From Kordiimonas gwangyangensis DSM 19435 = JCM 12864 (lineage in GTDB: Bacteria > Pseudomonadota > Alphaproteobacteria > Sphingomonadales > Kordiimonadaceae): a stretch of 64,000 nt of DNA. The DNA is taken from the NCBI RefSeq assembly GCF_000375545.1, contig NZ_AQXF01000004.1:1-64000 (forward strand), given 5' to 3'. This document shows positions 54,367-63,541 of the stretch, piece after piece. The notes below the pieces were generated by a model, which was not told the DNA's origin, made no database searches, and saw only the letters and a list, made by a program, of their open reading frames with translations. A program made the translations under genes and the position numbers. Every line of letters begins with the position of its first letter. The stretch's first letter is position 1.

Positions 54367-55553
54367 TTGCGCCCCTGATGCCAACTTATGCCCGTATTCC
54401 CGTTGCGTTCGAGCGCGGGGAAGGCATGTATCTCTTTGACGAAAACGGCAAGAAATACCTCGATTTTTATTCCGGGATCGGTGTGATGTGCCTTGGCCAC
54501 AGCCACCCGACGCTTGTAAAGGCGATCCAGGATCAGGCCGCCAAGCTTTGGCACACCGCCAACACGTATGAAATTCCGCTGGGCAACAAACTGGCGAAAC
54601 GCCTGACCGAAGCCAGCTTCGCCGACACGGTGTTTTTCACCAACTCGGGCGCGGAATCGATCGAATGTGCGATCAAGATGGTGCGCAAGTATCACTATGA
54701 CAAAGGCAACAAGGGCAAATACCGCCTGATCACCATGGCAAACGCCTTCCATGGCCGTACGCTTGCGGGTATCGCTGCGGCGGGCCAGGAAAAGCTCACC
54801 AAGGGTTTCGAGCCGCTGCCGGACGGTTTTGACGTTGTGCCTTTTGGCGACATTGATGCGGTAAAGGCCGCCATCGGCCCCGAGACAGGCGGCATCATGG
54901 TTGAGCCGGTGCAGGGTGAAGGCGGTATCCGCCCACTCTCAAAGGAAAAGATGCAAGCGCTCCGTGACCTTTGTGACGAGAACGGCCTCCTGCTTGTATT
55001 CGACGAAATCCAGTGCGGCATGGGCCGGACCGGCAAGCTGTTCGCCCACGAATGGTCCGACATCAAGCCGGATATCGTAACCGCAGCCAAAGGTATCGGT
55101 GGTGGTTTCCCGCTCGGTGCCTGCCTTGCAACCGAAGAGGCCGCCAGCGGCATGACTGTTGGCACCCACGGCAGCACCTATGGCGGCAACCCGCTCGCTA
55201 TGGCTGTCGGTAACGCGGTGCTTGATGAGATGCTGAAACCCGGCTTCCTTGAACACGCCAAGAACATGGGCGACAAACTGCAAGCCCGCCTGGGCGCCCT
55301 GCAGCAGAAACACGGTGACTTTATCTCGGAAGTGCGCGGCATGGGCCTGATGGCTGGCCTGCGTATGCCGGACGTGCCGACCCGCGGCGCGGTGGTGGAC
55401 CTGATTGGTCGCGGCATGCTGCCGGCGGTTGCCGGTGACATGGTTCTCCGTATGCTGCCGCCGCTGATTATTGAAGATGAGCACCTCGATGAAGCCATCG
55501 AGAAGCTTGATAGCGCCATGAACGATTGGCGCGAAAAAGGTGTACCGGCGTAG
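54363..55553 (+). CDS. argD: Acetylornithine/ornithine-family aminotransferase ArgD
   Basis: PLP-dependent class III aminotransferase, 396 aa. Begins [19 protein letters not shown] as in alphaproteobacterial ArgD, carries [34 protein letters not shown], the PLP Lys in [17 protein letters not shown] and [15 protein letters not shown]. Converts N-acetylglutamate semialdehyde to N-acetylornithine in arginine synthesis. GTG start with AAGGAGAGAAGAC upstream. Followed by argF and hslO. Confidence 0.92.
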   Translation: MIAPLMPTYARIPVAFERGEGMYLFDENGKKYLDFYSGIGVMCLGHSHPTLVKAIQDQAAKLWHTANTYEIPLGNKLAKRLTEASFADTVFFTNSGAESIECAIKMVRKYHYDKGNKGKYRLITMANAFHGRTLAGIAAAGQEKLTKGFEPLPDGFDVVPFGDIDAVKAAIGPETGGIMVEPVQGEGGIRPLSKEKMQALRDLCDENGLLLVFDEIQCGMGRTGKLFAHEWSDIKPDIVTAAKGIGGGFPLGACLATEEAASGMTVGTHGSTYGGNPLAMAVGNAVLDEMLKPGFLEHAKNMGDKLQARLGALQQKHGDFISEVRGMGLMAGLRMPDVPTRGAVVDLIGRGMLPAVAGDMVLRMLPPLIIEDEHLDEAIEKLDSAMNDWREKGVPA

Positions 55554-55570
55554 ATCGCCGGTACTTTTTA
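55542..55570 (+). terminator. Terminator hairpin overlapping the argD stop codon
   Basis: Perfect GTACCGGCG / CGCCGGTAC stem with a 5-nt loop that contains the argD TAG, followed by TTTTTA. The 5' arm encodes the last residues of ArgD. An intrinsic terminator here would only let read-through reach argF, 48 bp further on. Confidence 0.8.
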
Positions 55571-55617
55571 TGCCCGGTGGAAGGTTCCCGGGCCCTGTAG
55601 ATGAGGAAAATGACATC

Positions 55618-56559
55618 ATGACAACTGTGCCTAAAACCAAACACTTCCTTGACCTCAAGGATATCCCTGCGGCGGACCTCCGCCTCATCCTCGAGACTGC
55701 CAAGGAATGGAAAGAGGCACGACGCGGCTGGCCGAAAGGCAAGGTCGACGCGAATGCCCCGCTTGAGGGCTATAACCTCGCGATGATTTTTGAAAAATCA
55801 TCCACCCGCACCCGCATCAGCTTCGAGGTGGCAACCCGCCAGCTCGGCGCATCACCCATCATCCTGCAGGGCAGTTCCATGCAGCTTGGCCGCGGGGAAA
55901 CGATTGGCGATACCGCCAAGGTGATGAGCCGCTATGTGGACGCCATCATGATCCGCGCCAACACGCACGAGGCTGTGCTGGAACTGGCGGAAGAAGGCGA
56001 CGTGCCGGTGATCAACGCGCTCACCAACCATTCGCACCCCTGCCAGTTGATGGCGGATGTGATGACGATCGAGGAACATCTGGGCCCGATCAAAGGCAAG
56101 AAAGTTGCCTGGGTCGGGGACGGCAACAATGTCGCTACCTCGCTCATTGAAGCGGCGGTGAAGTTCGAGTTTGCCCTTGTGCTCGGTTGCCCTGAAGCGC
56201 TGGCGCCCTATGACGATGTGCTCTCATGGGCGGAACGCGAAGGCGGCGACGTGCGTGTGGTCACCAGCGCCGAGGAAGCCGTGTGGGACGCGGACGCTGT
56301 CATCACCGACACCTGGGTGTCGATGGGTGATGACCGGACTGGCTCCCGCGTGCGCGCGCTCGAACCCTTCCAGGTGAACCGCGAGCTGATGAGCAAGGCG
56401 GCCGAGGGTGCCGTGTTCCTGCACTGTCTGCCCGCGCACCGCGGCGAGGAGGTCACCAATAACGTGCTGGATGGCCCGCAGTCCGTGGTGTGGGACGAGG
56501 CGGAAAACCGCCTGCACGTGCAAAAAGCCATCCTTGCATGGTGCCTCGGGAAGCTATAA
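55618..56559 (+). CDS. argF: Ornithine carbamoyltransferase
   Basis: Makes citrulline from ornithine and carbamoyl-phosphate. 313 aa. Carbamoyl-P site SSTRTR at residues 61-66, the [15 protein letters not shown] loop, [14 protein letters not shown], and ornithine-site [10 protein letters not shown] near the C-terminus. ATG at 55618. Longer in-frame readings overlap the terminator hairpin and lack support. Confidence 0.95.
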   Translation: MTTVPKTKHFLDLKDIPAADLRLILETAKEWKEARRGWPKGKVDANAPLEGYNLAMIFEKSSTRTRISFEVATRQLGASPIILQGSSMQLGRGETIGDTAKVMSRYVDAIMIRANTHEAVLELAEEGDVPVINALTNHSHPCQLMADVMTIEEHLGPIKGKKVAWVGDGNNVATSLIEAAVKFEFALVLGCPEALAPYDDVLSWAEREGGDVRVVTSAEEAVWDADAVITDTWVSMGDDRTGSRVRALEPFQVNRELMSKAAEGAVFLHCLPAHRGEEVTNNVLDGPQSVVWDEAENRLHVQKAILAWCLGKL

Positions 56560-56625
56560 AAGCGCCCCGAAACGTGAACAAACGGGCTCGCGGCATGGTC
56601 GCGGGCCTCAAATGGAAGAGATCCC

Positions 56626-57615
56626 ATGGTCGATATCCCGTCTCAGGACAATATCCAGCGCCCCATCGTCATTCAGGACCCTGAAGGCAGCCGCGACAAT
56701 GAAGTGCGGCCCTTTGCCATTGAGGGCATGGACGTGCGCGGCCGCGCGGTGCGCCTCGGCACGGTGACAGACCAGATCCTCTCCGCCCACAATTACCCGG
56801 AGCCGGTGGCGCGTATCCTGGGTGAGTTCATCACGCTCGCCGCCCTCCTTGGCAACATCATGAAGTTTGACGGCATCGTCACCCTGCAGACCAAGTCACA
56901 GGGCCCGGTGCCGATGATGGTCGCGGACTATGAAGCCAAGGGCGACGGCCTTGGCCGCCTGCGCGGCTATGCCCAGCTTGATGAAGAACGCCTCAAAACT
57001 TACGGCAAGAACCCGAGCTTCGAGGGCCTCATCGGCTCCAAGAACGGGTACCTCGCGCTCACCATCGACCAGGGCGCGGATATGGAGCGCTATCAGGGTA
57101 TCGTGGAACTGAAGGGCGAAACGCTCTCTGACGTGGCGCGCAACTATTTCCTCAATTCCGAACAGACGCCGACGGAAATCCGCCTCGCCTGCGAGCGTGA
57201 CGCCGTGACCGGTAACTGGCGTTCGGGCGGCATCATGGTGCAGCATCTGGCGCGCGGTGAAGTGGGGCAGGAACGTATCCTCGACCGCGAAACCGAAGAG
57301 CAGTGGAACCGCGCCTCGGTGCTGATGCACAGCGTGAAGACGGACGAGCTTCTCGACCCCGCGCTTGACCTCGACCAGCTCCTGTTCCGGCTTTATAACG
57401 AAGACGGCGTGCGTGTGTTTGAAAGCGCCCACATGATCAAGGGCTGCCGGTGTGAGCGCGAACGGCTCCTGAGTGTGCTCAGCCAATTCCCCGAAGACGA
57501 CATCGACCATATGATTGAGGGCGGCAAAATCGGCATGAACTGCCAGTTCTGCAACAAGACCTTCGATTTCACCGGCGAAGAAGCCCACGCCGCGCGCAAG
57601 GCAGCGATGGAATAG
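56626..57615 (+). CDS. hslO: Hsp33 redox-regulated chaperone
   Basis: 329 aa. Zinc-binding Cys pairs GCRCER and NCQFCNKTF near the C-terminus form the redox switch. The N-terminal substrate-binding domain carries YPEPVARILGEFITLAALLG. Holdase activated by oxidation. GGAAGAG precedes the ATG. Completes argD-argF-hslO, a common alphaproteobacterial order. Confidence 0.94.
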   Translation: MVDIPSQDNIQRPIVIQDPEGSRDNEVRPFAIEGMDVRGRAVRLGTVTDQILSAHNYPEPVARILGEFITLAALLGNIMKFDGIVTLQTKSQGPVPMMVADYEAKGDGLGRLRGYAQLDEERLKTYGKNPSFEGLIGSKNGYLALTIDQGADMERYQGIVELKGETLSDVARNYFLNSEQTPTEIRLACERDAVTGNWRSGGIMVQHLARGEVGQERILDRETEEQWNRASVLMHSVKTDELLDPALDLDQLLFRLYNEDGVRVFESAHMIKGCRCERERLLSVLSQFPEDDIDHMIEGGKIGMNCQFCNKTFDFTGEEAHAARKAAME

Positions 57616-57686
57616 GCCTGCCGCGCCATGTTTTTGCCCCGGTTGATGCCTAGCAATTCCTATGCGTTTTCACCGGGGAGGATTTG

Positions 57687-58430
57687 ATGCGCTTTCTTCT
57701 GGCTTTTGCCCTCATGTTGCTCGCGCCCATCGCCCATGCGGCGGATGAGGATGATGTCAAACTTGTGCCGCTCATGGACGGCGTGTGGATGCATGTGTCC
57801 TATGGTGACTTTAACGGTCACCGGGTCTCGGCGAACGGGCTTGTGGTCAAGGAAGGCGATACACTTTTCATCGTCGACAGCGCCTGGGGTGACGCCAACA
57901 CCGAAATCCTTCTTGATATGATCGAGCGCGAGATCGGCCTGCCGGTTTACGCCGCCGTCGCCACCCACTTCCATGAAGACCGCGCGGCGGGGGCGGAAGC
58001 CTTCAAGGCGCGCGGTATCCCCTTCTACGCGTCGGCCAAAACGCGCGAACTGGTTGAGAGGGCGGGTCGCGTGCCGCCAGCGGACGTTATCACCGTCAGC
58101 CCCCGGCCGGGTGGCATGTCCCCCCTCGGGCCGCTCACGGTCATGTACCCCGGTGCCGCGCACACGACCGACAATCTTGTTGTTTGGCTGGCTGAACAAA
58201 AGCTGCTGTTTGGCGGCTGCGCTGTGCGCGCGGCCTCAGCTAAGAACCTCGGCTACTATGCCGATGGTGACCCGGCGCACTGGGACGACGCCATGGAGCG
58301 GGTGCTGAAAACCTTCAGCGAGGCAGAGACCGTGGTGCCCGGCCATGGTGCCGTGGGTGGGCCGGAGCTTCTGACCCACACCCGCGACCTTGCGCTTGCC
58401 TTCAAAGCGAAGGAGAAAGCAAGCGATTAG
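57687..58430 (+). CDS. Subclass B1-like metallo-beta-lactamase, exported, 247 aa
   Basis: Signal peptide (MRFLLAFALMLLAPIAHA, cleavage about residue 18) and a metallo-beta-lactamase fold. Zinc ligands as seen in subclass B1 enzymes are all present: His94, His96 and Asp98 in THFHEDRAAG, His159 in YPGAAHTTDN, Cys178 in LLFGGCAV and His220 in VVPGHG. The spacing and wording around His159 to Cys178 read like the acquired B1 enzymes. Environmental relatives can be inactive against beta-lactams, so substrate is unproven. GGGAGGATTTG precedes the ATG. No integron, IS or resistance gene adjoins it: it looks chromosomal. Confidence 0.88.
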   Translation: MRFLLAFALMLLAPIAHAADEDDVKLVPLMDGVWMHVSYGDFNGHRVSANGLVVKEGDTLFIVDSAWGDANTEILLDMIEREIGLPVYAAVATHFHEDRAAGAEAFKARGIPFYASAKTRELVERAGRVPPADVITVSPRPGGMSPLGPLTVMYPGAAHTTDNLVVWLAEQKLLFGGCAVRAASAKNLGYYADGDPAHWDDAMERVLKTFSEAETVVPGHGAVGGPELLTHTRDLALAFKAKEKASD

Positions 58431-58546
58431 CGCTTGGCCGCATGCGTGCAACGCTCCGTCGCATCACCCCCTTGCGGCGCTGTGCTACACTGGGTGAGGG
58501 TTCGCGCACGCCCATTACGCCACCAATGAATGCTCAGGAGGCAACC

Positions 58547-58987
58547 ATGATCACTAGACGGTCCCTTACAGGATTTTTTGCTGCAAGTGCTTTGGCGTTT
58601 GCGGCATCCACCCTCACGCAGGCAGCGGCGCTGACCGAGAGCCCGATCCACCAGCTACGCATCTATGAGATTTTTGACACCAACAAGGATGCGTTTCATG
58701 ACCGCTTCCGCGACCATGCGGCGCGCATCATGAAAGACCGCTACGGTTTCAATATTCTTGAAATCTGGGAATCGAAAACGGCGCAGAAAACACGCTTTGT
58801 CTATCTGCTCAGGTGGGATAATGAGGCCGCGCTTCAGGACGGCTGGGCAGGTTTCATGGCTGATGAGGAATGGAAGCAGATCAAACGCGAAACCGGGGCG
58901 GTGCATGGGTCCTTCGTAGGCGGCATTGACGACCTGACACTGAGGATGACCGACTATTCACCCGGCAAGGTGAAACCGGTGGAGTAA
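58547..58987 (+). CDS. NIPSNAP-family protein with TAT-like signal, 146 aa
   Basis: ATG at 58547 follows AGGAGG. The N-terminus MITRRSLTGFFAASALAFAA has the twin-arginine pattern RRSLTGFF and a hydrophobic segment, then a ferredoxin-like NIPSNAP domain starting IHQLRIYEIFDTNKDAFHDRF. Such domains are dimeric and often act on small molecules. Function unknown. Longer in-frame starts are unsupported. Confidence 0.8.
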   Translation: MITRRSLTGFFAASALAFAASTLTQAAALTESPIHQLRIYEIFDTNKDAFHDRFRDHAARIMKDRYGFNILEIWESKTAQKTRFVYLLRWDNEAALQDGWAGFMADEEWKQIKRETGAVHGSFVGGIDDLTLRMTDYSPGKVKPVE

Positions 58988-59009
58988 AGAATACTTCGGC
59001 CAAAAAAAG

Positions 59010-59033
59010 AAGGGCACCCTTGGGTGCCCTTTT
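59010..59033. terminator. Bidirectional terminator between NIPSNAP and TonB-receptor genes
   Basis: AAGGGCACCC / GGGTGCCCTT with a 2-nt loop; T-run on the plus side and AAAAAAAG on the other, which reads TTTTTTT on the minus strand. Confidence 0.85.
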
Positions 59034-59088
59034 GTACTCGGAACTCAGTTTCTTTGGGAAACGCGTTACGCGTTATCGGCTTCGGAAC

Positions 59089-62076
59089 TTAGAACTTGAA
59101 GCCGACATTCAGCCGTACCGAACGCGGTTGTGCCGCGCTACGGACCGCGAGGAAATCCTCGTTCGGGCCGTTGAAGCCGTCGGTGATGATTTCATACACA
59201 CGGAAAGCTTTCTGGGTGTTCAGTACGTTGAAGATGTCAAGACCGGCATAGAACTCGTAACCGTTGATGTCGGTCGTGTAGTCGAAGCTCAGGTCAAGGC
59301 GAACCTGCCACGGCGTGGTGCCGTACTGGCCGCGCTTGATATACTCGAACTCACGGTCCTGGCTCGTCCATGTGCCATCACCCGGATCGATACAGTTGGC
59401 AACGCAGAGGTAGTTGCCTTCTTTACGGGTCTGGCTGTTGAACGGGTTGCCGTACGCACGGGCGTTGATCGGCGCGCCGGAGATCAGGGAGAAGTTTGCA
59501 CCCATCGTCAGCTCAGGCGTGATGGCATAAGCGCCGTAAGCCTTAAACTGGTGACGGTGGTCGTTCGCCATGACGCCATAGTTGGAGTTGATGAACATCA
59601 CGTCATCGCCGGATTCGGTCCATCCCGGGATGTCGTTGCCGGTGTCGGAGTTCACGCCGCCCTCATAGTTACCCGTGCTTTTCGACAGGGTATAGGAGAG
59701 GCGGGTCATCCAGGTGTCATCCCAGTGACGGTTGGCAACAAACTCGAGCGCGCGGTACTTGCGGATCGGGCGGTCGGAGCCAATCGGGTCCGGGTTGCCG
59801 TCGCCGTCAAGGTCGTAACCGAAGGCCTGTGCTTCGCCAAGGTCAACCGTCACGGTCTGAACGTTGCCGTTGTCGCACTCATGGTCGATCGTCAGCTCGC
59901 GGCCCACGTTACCGAACACCCACTTGGAGATGTTGCCGCAACCGGCCACGTCCACATCGATGCGCATGTCCTCGATTGCGTCACGGAATTCACGGTAGAT
60001 ACCACGAACGCCGAAGTCCCACTGGTCGTTCATCTGCATCTCGAAACCGAGGATGAACTCGTCCTGACGCGAAGCCTCAAGGTCCTGGTCGACAACAAAT
60101 TTTTTGTCGTCACGGCCTTCGCCGCTACCGAACTGAACCACCTGGCCGATCTGCTGGCCAAGTTGTGGCGTGATGTTAGTCAGGCCGGAAGAGGTTTCGT
60201 TTTCAAGGAGACCCTGAAGGGCATAGTAGGTGCGGGTATCAACCGTACCGCCACCTTCACGCGCCGCAAGACCGTTCGCAATCGGGAAGTAGTAACGGCC
60301 AGCGTTGGCATAAAGCTTCATGCGGCCTTCACCACCGATATCCCACGCAACGCCAAGACGCGGCGAGAACATGTTGGATACCTTGATGAAGGAATTGCCT
60401 TCAGCGTCCTTGCTGTCGAAGCGGTCCCAGCGAACGCCGAGAGTTGCGGTCACTTCGTCGTTCACCGTCCATACGTCTTCGAGGTAGGCCGCGGAGGTGT
60501 TGGCATCAAAGGTGCCGCCGCGGATTTCCTGACGCGCGAGAACATAGGCGTAAACCCCGTCTGGTACGGAAACGTCGTTCACGCTGTCGCCCGGCTGGGT
60601 GTCATAGATGGTGAAGTTCGCCATCTCTGGGCCCACGGACGCCCGCTCCATGAAGGTGGTGCGTTTTTCGTGGTCGAAACCGAAGCGCAGCAGGTGATCG
60701 CTCACTTGCCATTCAACGTCCACACGCAGCGCATCGCGCGAGTTGATGCGGTTGTCGTTCCGGAACTGCGTGGTACAGCCGATGTTGGTGTCCACACCCT
60801 CGCGGTCGTCATACACGCGGTTACACTCGGTCGAGATGTTGGTGTAGTCGTTCGAGTTGCGCTTGTTCTGGCCATAAAGGACCTTGGCGGTCAGATTGTC
60901 GGTGAACTGGCCGGTGTAGGTCAGTGCCCAGTTGGTGCCGCCGCGTTCGCTCGTGGCCGTCTCGGCATAGGTGCCGCTCTGGAAACGGTCGGTGACTTCC
61001 TTGTACTCGTCCGAGAAGATGAAACCCTCGATCGAGTGGTTGTCGGTGATGAACCAGTCAACCTTGCCGCCCCAGAAGCTCGAATTGTCTTTATAATCCG
61101 AGAAGCTGGTGCCGGTGTTGTTGTAGTATTCGCCGTTGTTGATGCGCGGCTGGAACAGGGCGTAGAAGAATACCTTGTCCTTGATGATCGGGCCGCTCAG
61201 GTGGATGTTGGCTTTGAAATTGTTTTCAACATCGTCGCTGCGGTAGATCGTTTTGTCGCCATCACGGTTATAGAAGTCGTTGGCGGAACCGCGGAGCGCA
61301 TTTGGCTCCCAGAACACTTCGCCGCCACCGTGGAATTCGTTGGTACCGGACTTCAGAACCGCGTTCACCACGCCGCCTGTCGTACGGCCAAATTCAACGG
61401 AATAACCGCCGGTCTTGACCTGGAATTCCTTGAACATGGCAAACGGTACGTCGGAGAAGCCGACACCCGTTTCCACGTCGGATACGTTGAGGCCGTTCAC
61501 GAAGATGGAGTTTTCACCCACCGACGAACCGCCGAACGAGATACCGCCGAAGGCCGGGCCCTGCACCACGCCGGGTGCCAGAAGCGCGACCGCGTCCGCG
61601 GAACGAACGATCGGCAGATCCTCAAGGGCGGCTGCCGTGATGTTCAGGGACGATTCGGTTGATGTCATGTCGATGCCGCGCATGGAGCCGGCGGAGACAA
61701 TGATCTCCTCCATCGCCATGTCGCCTGCGCTCATGGCAACGTTGAGGTCCGTGGTGCCACCGATGGTGACGCGCACTTCCTCATATACCGCGCGCTCGAA
61801 GCCGTCCTTGGAGACGGTTACCTTGTAGGTACCCACCGGCAGGCGTGCAAAACGGAACTGGCCGTCCGACCCTGCGGTGACCGAGCGGCGGAAGCCGTTC
61901 TCTTCATTAAGGACCGTAATGGTGGCCCCTGCCAGCGCAGCATTGCTCTCGCTGGAGACGACACCCGCGATGGAGCCGTCGCTGTTGGCGGCAAAAGCGC
62001 CATGTGTTGAAAGGGCGGCGGTGCTGACCCCCATCCCCAGTATCAGTGCGTATTTTCGCAAATTCCGTGCGTTCAT
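59089..62076 (-). CDS. Oar-type TonB-dependent receptor with carboxypeptidase-regulatory-like domain, 995 aa
   Basis: Signal peptide (MNARNLRKYALILGMGVSTAALS ... AFA), a CarboxypepD_reg-like N-terminal beta-sandwich (about residues 30-110), then the plug (LLAPGVVQGPAFGGISFGGS region) and a large C-terminal beta-barrel ending in the outer-membrane Phe (RLNVGFKF). The architecture matches Oar-like receptors that transport large substrates such as peptides, proteins or glycans. No TonB box was identified with confidence. GAGGAA precedes the ATG at 62076; an upstream in-frame ATG at 62088 is possible. Divergent from the DUF819 gene across an AT-rich region with palindromes. Confidence 0.93.
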   Translation of the reverse strand: MNARNLRKYALILGMGVSTAALSTHGAFAANSDGSIAGVVSSESNAALAGATITVLNEENGFRRSVTAGSDGQFRFARLPVGTYKVTVSKDGFERAVYEEVRVTIGGTTDLNVAMSAGDMAMEEIIVSAGSMRGIDMTSTESSLNITAAALEDLPIVRSADAVALLAPGVVQGPAFGGISFGGSSVGENSIFVNGLNVSDVETGVGFSDVPFAMFKEFQVKTGGYSVEFGRTTGGVVNAVLKSGTNEFHGGGEVFWEPNALRGSANDFYNRDGDKTIYRSDDVENNFKANIHLSGPIIKDKVFFYALFQPRINNGEYYNNTGTSFSDYKDNSSFWGGKVDWFITDNHSIEGFIFSDEYKEVTDRFQSGTYAETATSERGGTNWALTYTGQFTDNLTAKVLYGQNKRNSNDYTNISTECNRVYDDREGVDTNIGCTTQFRNDNRINSRDALRVDVEWQVSDHLLRFGFDHEKRTTFMERASVGPEMANFTIYDTQPGDSVNDVSVPDGVYAYVLARQEIRGGTFDANTSAAYLEDVWTVNDEVTATLGVRWDRFDSKDAEGNSFIKVSNMFSPRLGVAWDIGGEGRMKLYANAGRYYFPIANGLAAREGGGTVDTRTYYALQGLLENETSSGLTNITPQLGQQIGQVVQFGSGEGRDDKKFVVDQDLEASRQDEFILGFEMQMNDQWDFGVRGIYREFRDAIEDMRIDVDVAGCGNISKWVFGNVGRELTIDHECDNGNVQTVTVDLGEAQAFGYDLDGDGNPDPIGSDRPIRKYRALEFVANRHWDDTWMTRLSYTLSKSTGNYEGGVNSDTGNDIPGWTESGDDVMFINSNYGVMANDHRHQFKAYGAYAITPELTMGANFSLISGAPINARAYGNPFNSQTRKEGNYLCVANCIDPGDGTWTSQDREFEYIKRGQYGTTPWQVRLDLSFDYTTDINGYEFYAGLDIFNVLNTQKAFRVYEIITDGFNGPNEDFLAVRSAAQPRSVRLNVGFKF

Positions 62077-62140
62077 TTCCTCACCCATTCGCTTTTGTTG
62101 CTGCGGCAGCGCCCCTCCGCCCCGCCACAAGAATATGGAA

Positions 62141-62276
62141 GAATAATTTATGCGATGAATTATTCCTTCTGTAAAGAATTTTTATTCCTAGCGTCCTTTT
62201 TCTGTCAAAAAAAGAGGCTTTTCTGCAACGTTTCTATCTGATAGAACCGGTCTGGGAAGATGGAATAAATAATTCC
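62141..62276. promoter_or_regulatory. Three GAAT...ATTC palindromes in the TonB-receptor/DUF819 divergent promoter region
   Basis: Site 1 at 62141-62165 is GAATAATT-N9-AATTATTC. Site 2 at 62176-62187 is GAAT-TTTT-ATTC. Site 3 at 62262-62276 is GGAAT-AAATA-ATTCC. All share a GAAT half-site and sit between the two divergent genes, the third about 20 bp upstream of the DUF819 start. Likely operators for an unidentified regulator. Spacing differs between the sites, so they may not all bind the same protein. Confidence 0.5.
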
Positions 62277-62296
62277 GGGCACAATTCAGGTCGAAC

Positions 62297-63532
62297 GTGC
62301 AACTAATAGAGTTCAGTTTGGCGGGAATGAGCGCGAGTATCGCGGCTCAAGGTTACTGGGAGGTTAACACCTTGATCACAGACGGATTTCAATATCTGGC
62401 GCTTCTGATGCTCATCGGCGGGTCGATCCGCCTTTTCGAGACCAAGAGCAAATCGCGTCTGTTTGATTACCTGCCCGGTGTGGTTGCGCTTTATTTTATT
62501 GTCATGGTCATGGCCGCCGTCGGTGTGTGGGAACAGTCTGAGAGCGTGAACAAGACCTATTCGGGCGTGAAGAACAATCTCTTGCCCGCCATGATCTTCC
62601 TCATGCTGATGAAGGGTGATCTCAGGAAGATCATCGACCTCGGCCCGCGCATGCTGCTCGCATTCGCTATCTCAGCCATCAGCATCGGCCTTGGTTTTGT
62701 CATTACCTATGCCGTCCTTGGGCACTGGCTCGCGCCCGATGCGTGGAAAGCCTTTGCGGCCCTTTCCGGCAGCTGGATGGGCGGCATGGGCAACATGGCG
62801 GCCATCCAGGGCGCACTTCAGGTACCCGATACCGCCATGGGTTACGCACTTCTGATGGATTCGGTTGATTATGCGCTCTGGGTTATCCTCCTCCTCGCGC
62901 TCGTGCCCTATGCGGCGGCCTTCAACCGCTGGACAAAAAGCAACACCGATACCATCGACCGTATCGGCGAGAAGCTTGAGGCTGAAGCGGCGGAGGCCGA
63001 CAAACCCATCGATTTCACCGCGCTTGTGTTCCTTCTGGGTGCGGCGCTTGGTGCCAGTGCCATAGCGCAAGCCATCGCGGGCGTGCTGCCAGCCACCAGT
63101 TTCTTTACCGCCACCACATGGGCGGTGCTGATTGCCACCGTCTTTGGTGTGATCGCCGCCATGACGCCCATGGGCCGCATGGCGGGCTCAAGTGAGCTCG
63201 CGAATGTGATGCTCTATGCCATCATTGGCCTGATCGCCTCCCGCGCGGATCTTGCCGGGCTTGGCGCCGCGCCCATTTATGTTGTTGCCGGGCTTATGGT
63301 GCTGGCGGTGCACGGCCTTGCCATGGTGGCGGCGGCAAAAGTCTTCAAGCTTGACCTCTTCTCGCTCGGTGTGGCGTCGCTTGCCAATATCGGCGGGGTG
63401 GCGTCGGCGCCTATTCTTGCGGCCGCCTATTCCCGCGCGCTGATCCCCATCGGCGTCCTGATGGCCATGCTTGGTTATATCATCGGCACGGGCGGTGGCC
63501 TGCTTGTCGGTAAAATCCTGTCACTGCTTTGA
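62297..63532 (+). CDS. DUF819-family membrane protein, 411 aa
   Basis: About ten TM helices with the family's GSWMGGMGNMAAIQGALQVPD loop and a mirrored ANIGGVASAPILAAAYSR loop, an inverted-repeat layout suggesting a carrier. GTG at 62297 or ATG at 62327 may be the start. The family is often encoded beside dipeptide epimerases and NlpC/P60 peptidases, which hints at uptake of murein peptides. Here the next gene fits that reading. Confidence 0.87.
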   Translation: MQLIEFSLAGMSASIAAQGYWEVNTLITDGFQYLALLMLIGGSIRLFETKSKSRLFDYLPGVVALYFIVMVMAAVGVWEQSESVNKTYSGVKNNLLPAMIFLMLMKGDLRKIIDLGPRMLLAFAISAISIGLGFVITYAVLGHWLAPDAWKAFAALSGSWMGGMGNMAAIQGALQVPDTAMGYALLMDSVDYALWVILLLALVPYAAAFNRWTKSNTDTIDRIGEKLEAEAAEADKPIDFTALVFLLGAALGASAIAQAIAGVLPATSFFTATTWAVLIATVFGVIAAMTPMGRMAGSSELANVMLYAIIGLIASRADLAGLGAAPIYVVAGLMVLAVHGLAMVAAAKVFKLDLFSLGVASLANIGGVASAPILAAAYSRALIPIGVLMAMLGYIIGTGGGLLVGKILSLL

Positions 63533-63541
63533 TTGAGGTTC

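Noticed and set aside
59020-61662. 880-codon open frame antisense to the TonB receptor
   Set aside because: Shadow of the receptor coding frame. Composition (Val/Ala/His/Arg rich) and absence of start signals are typical of antisense reading of high-GC genes.
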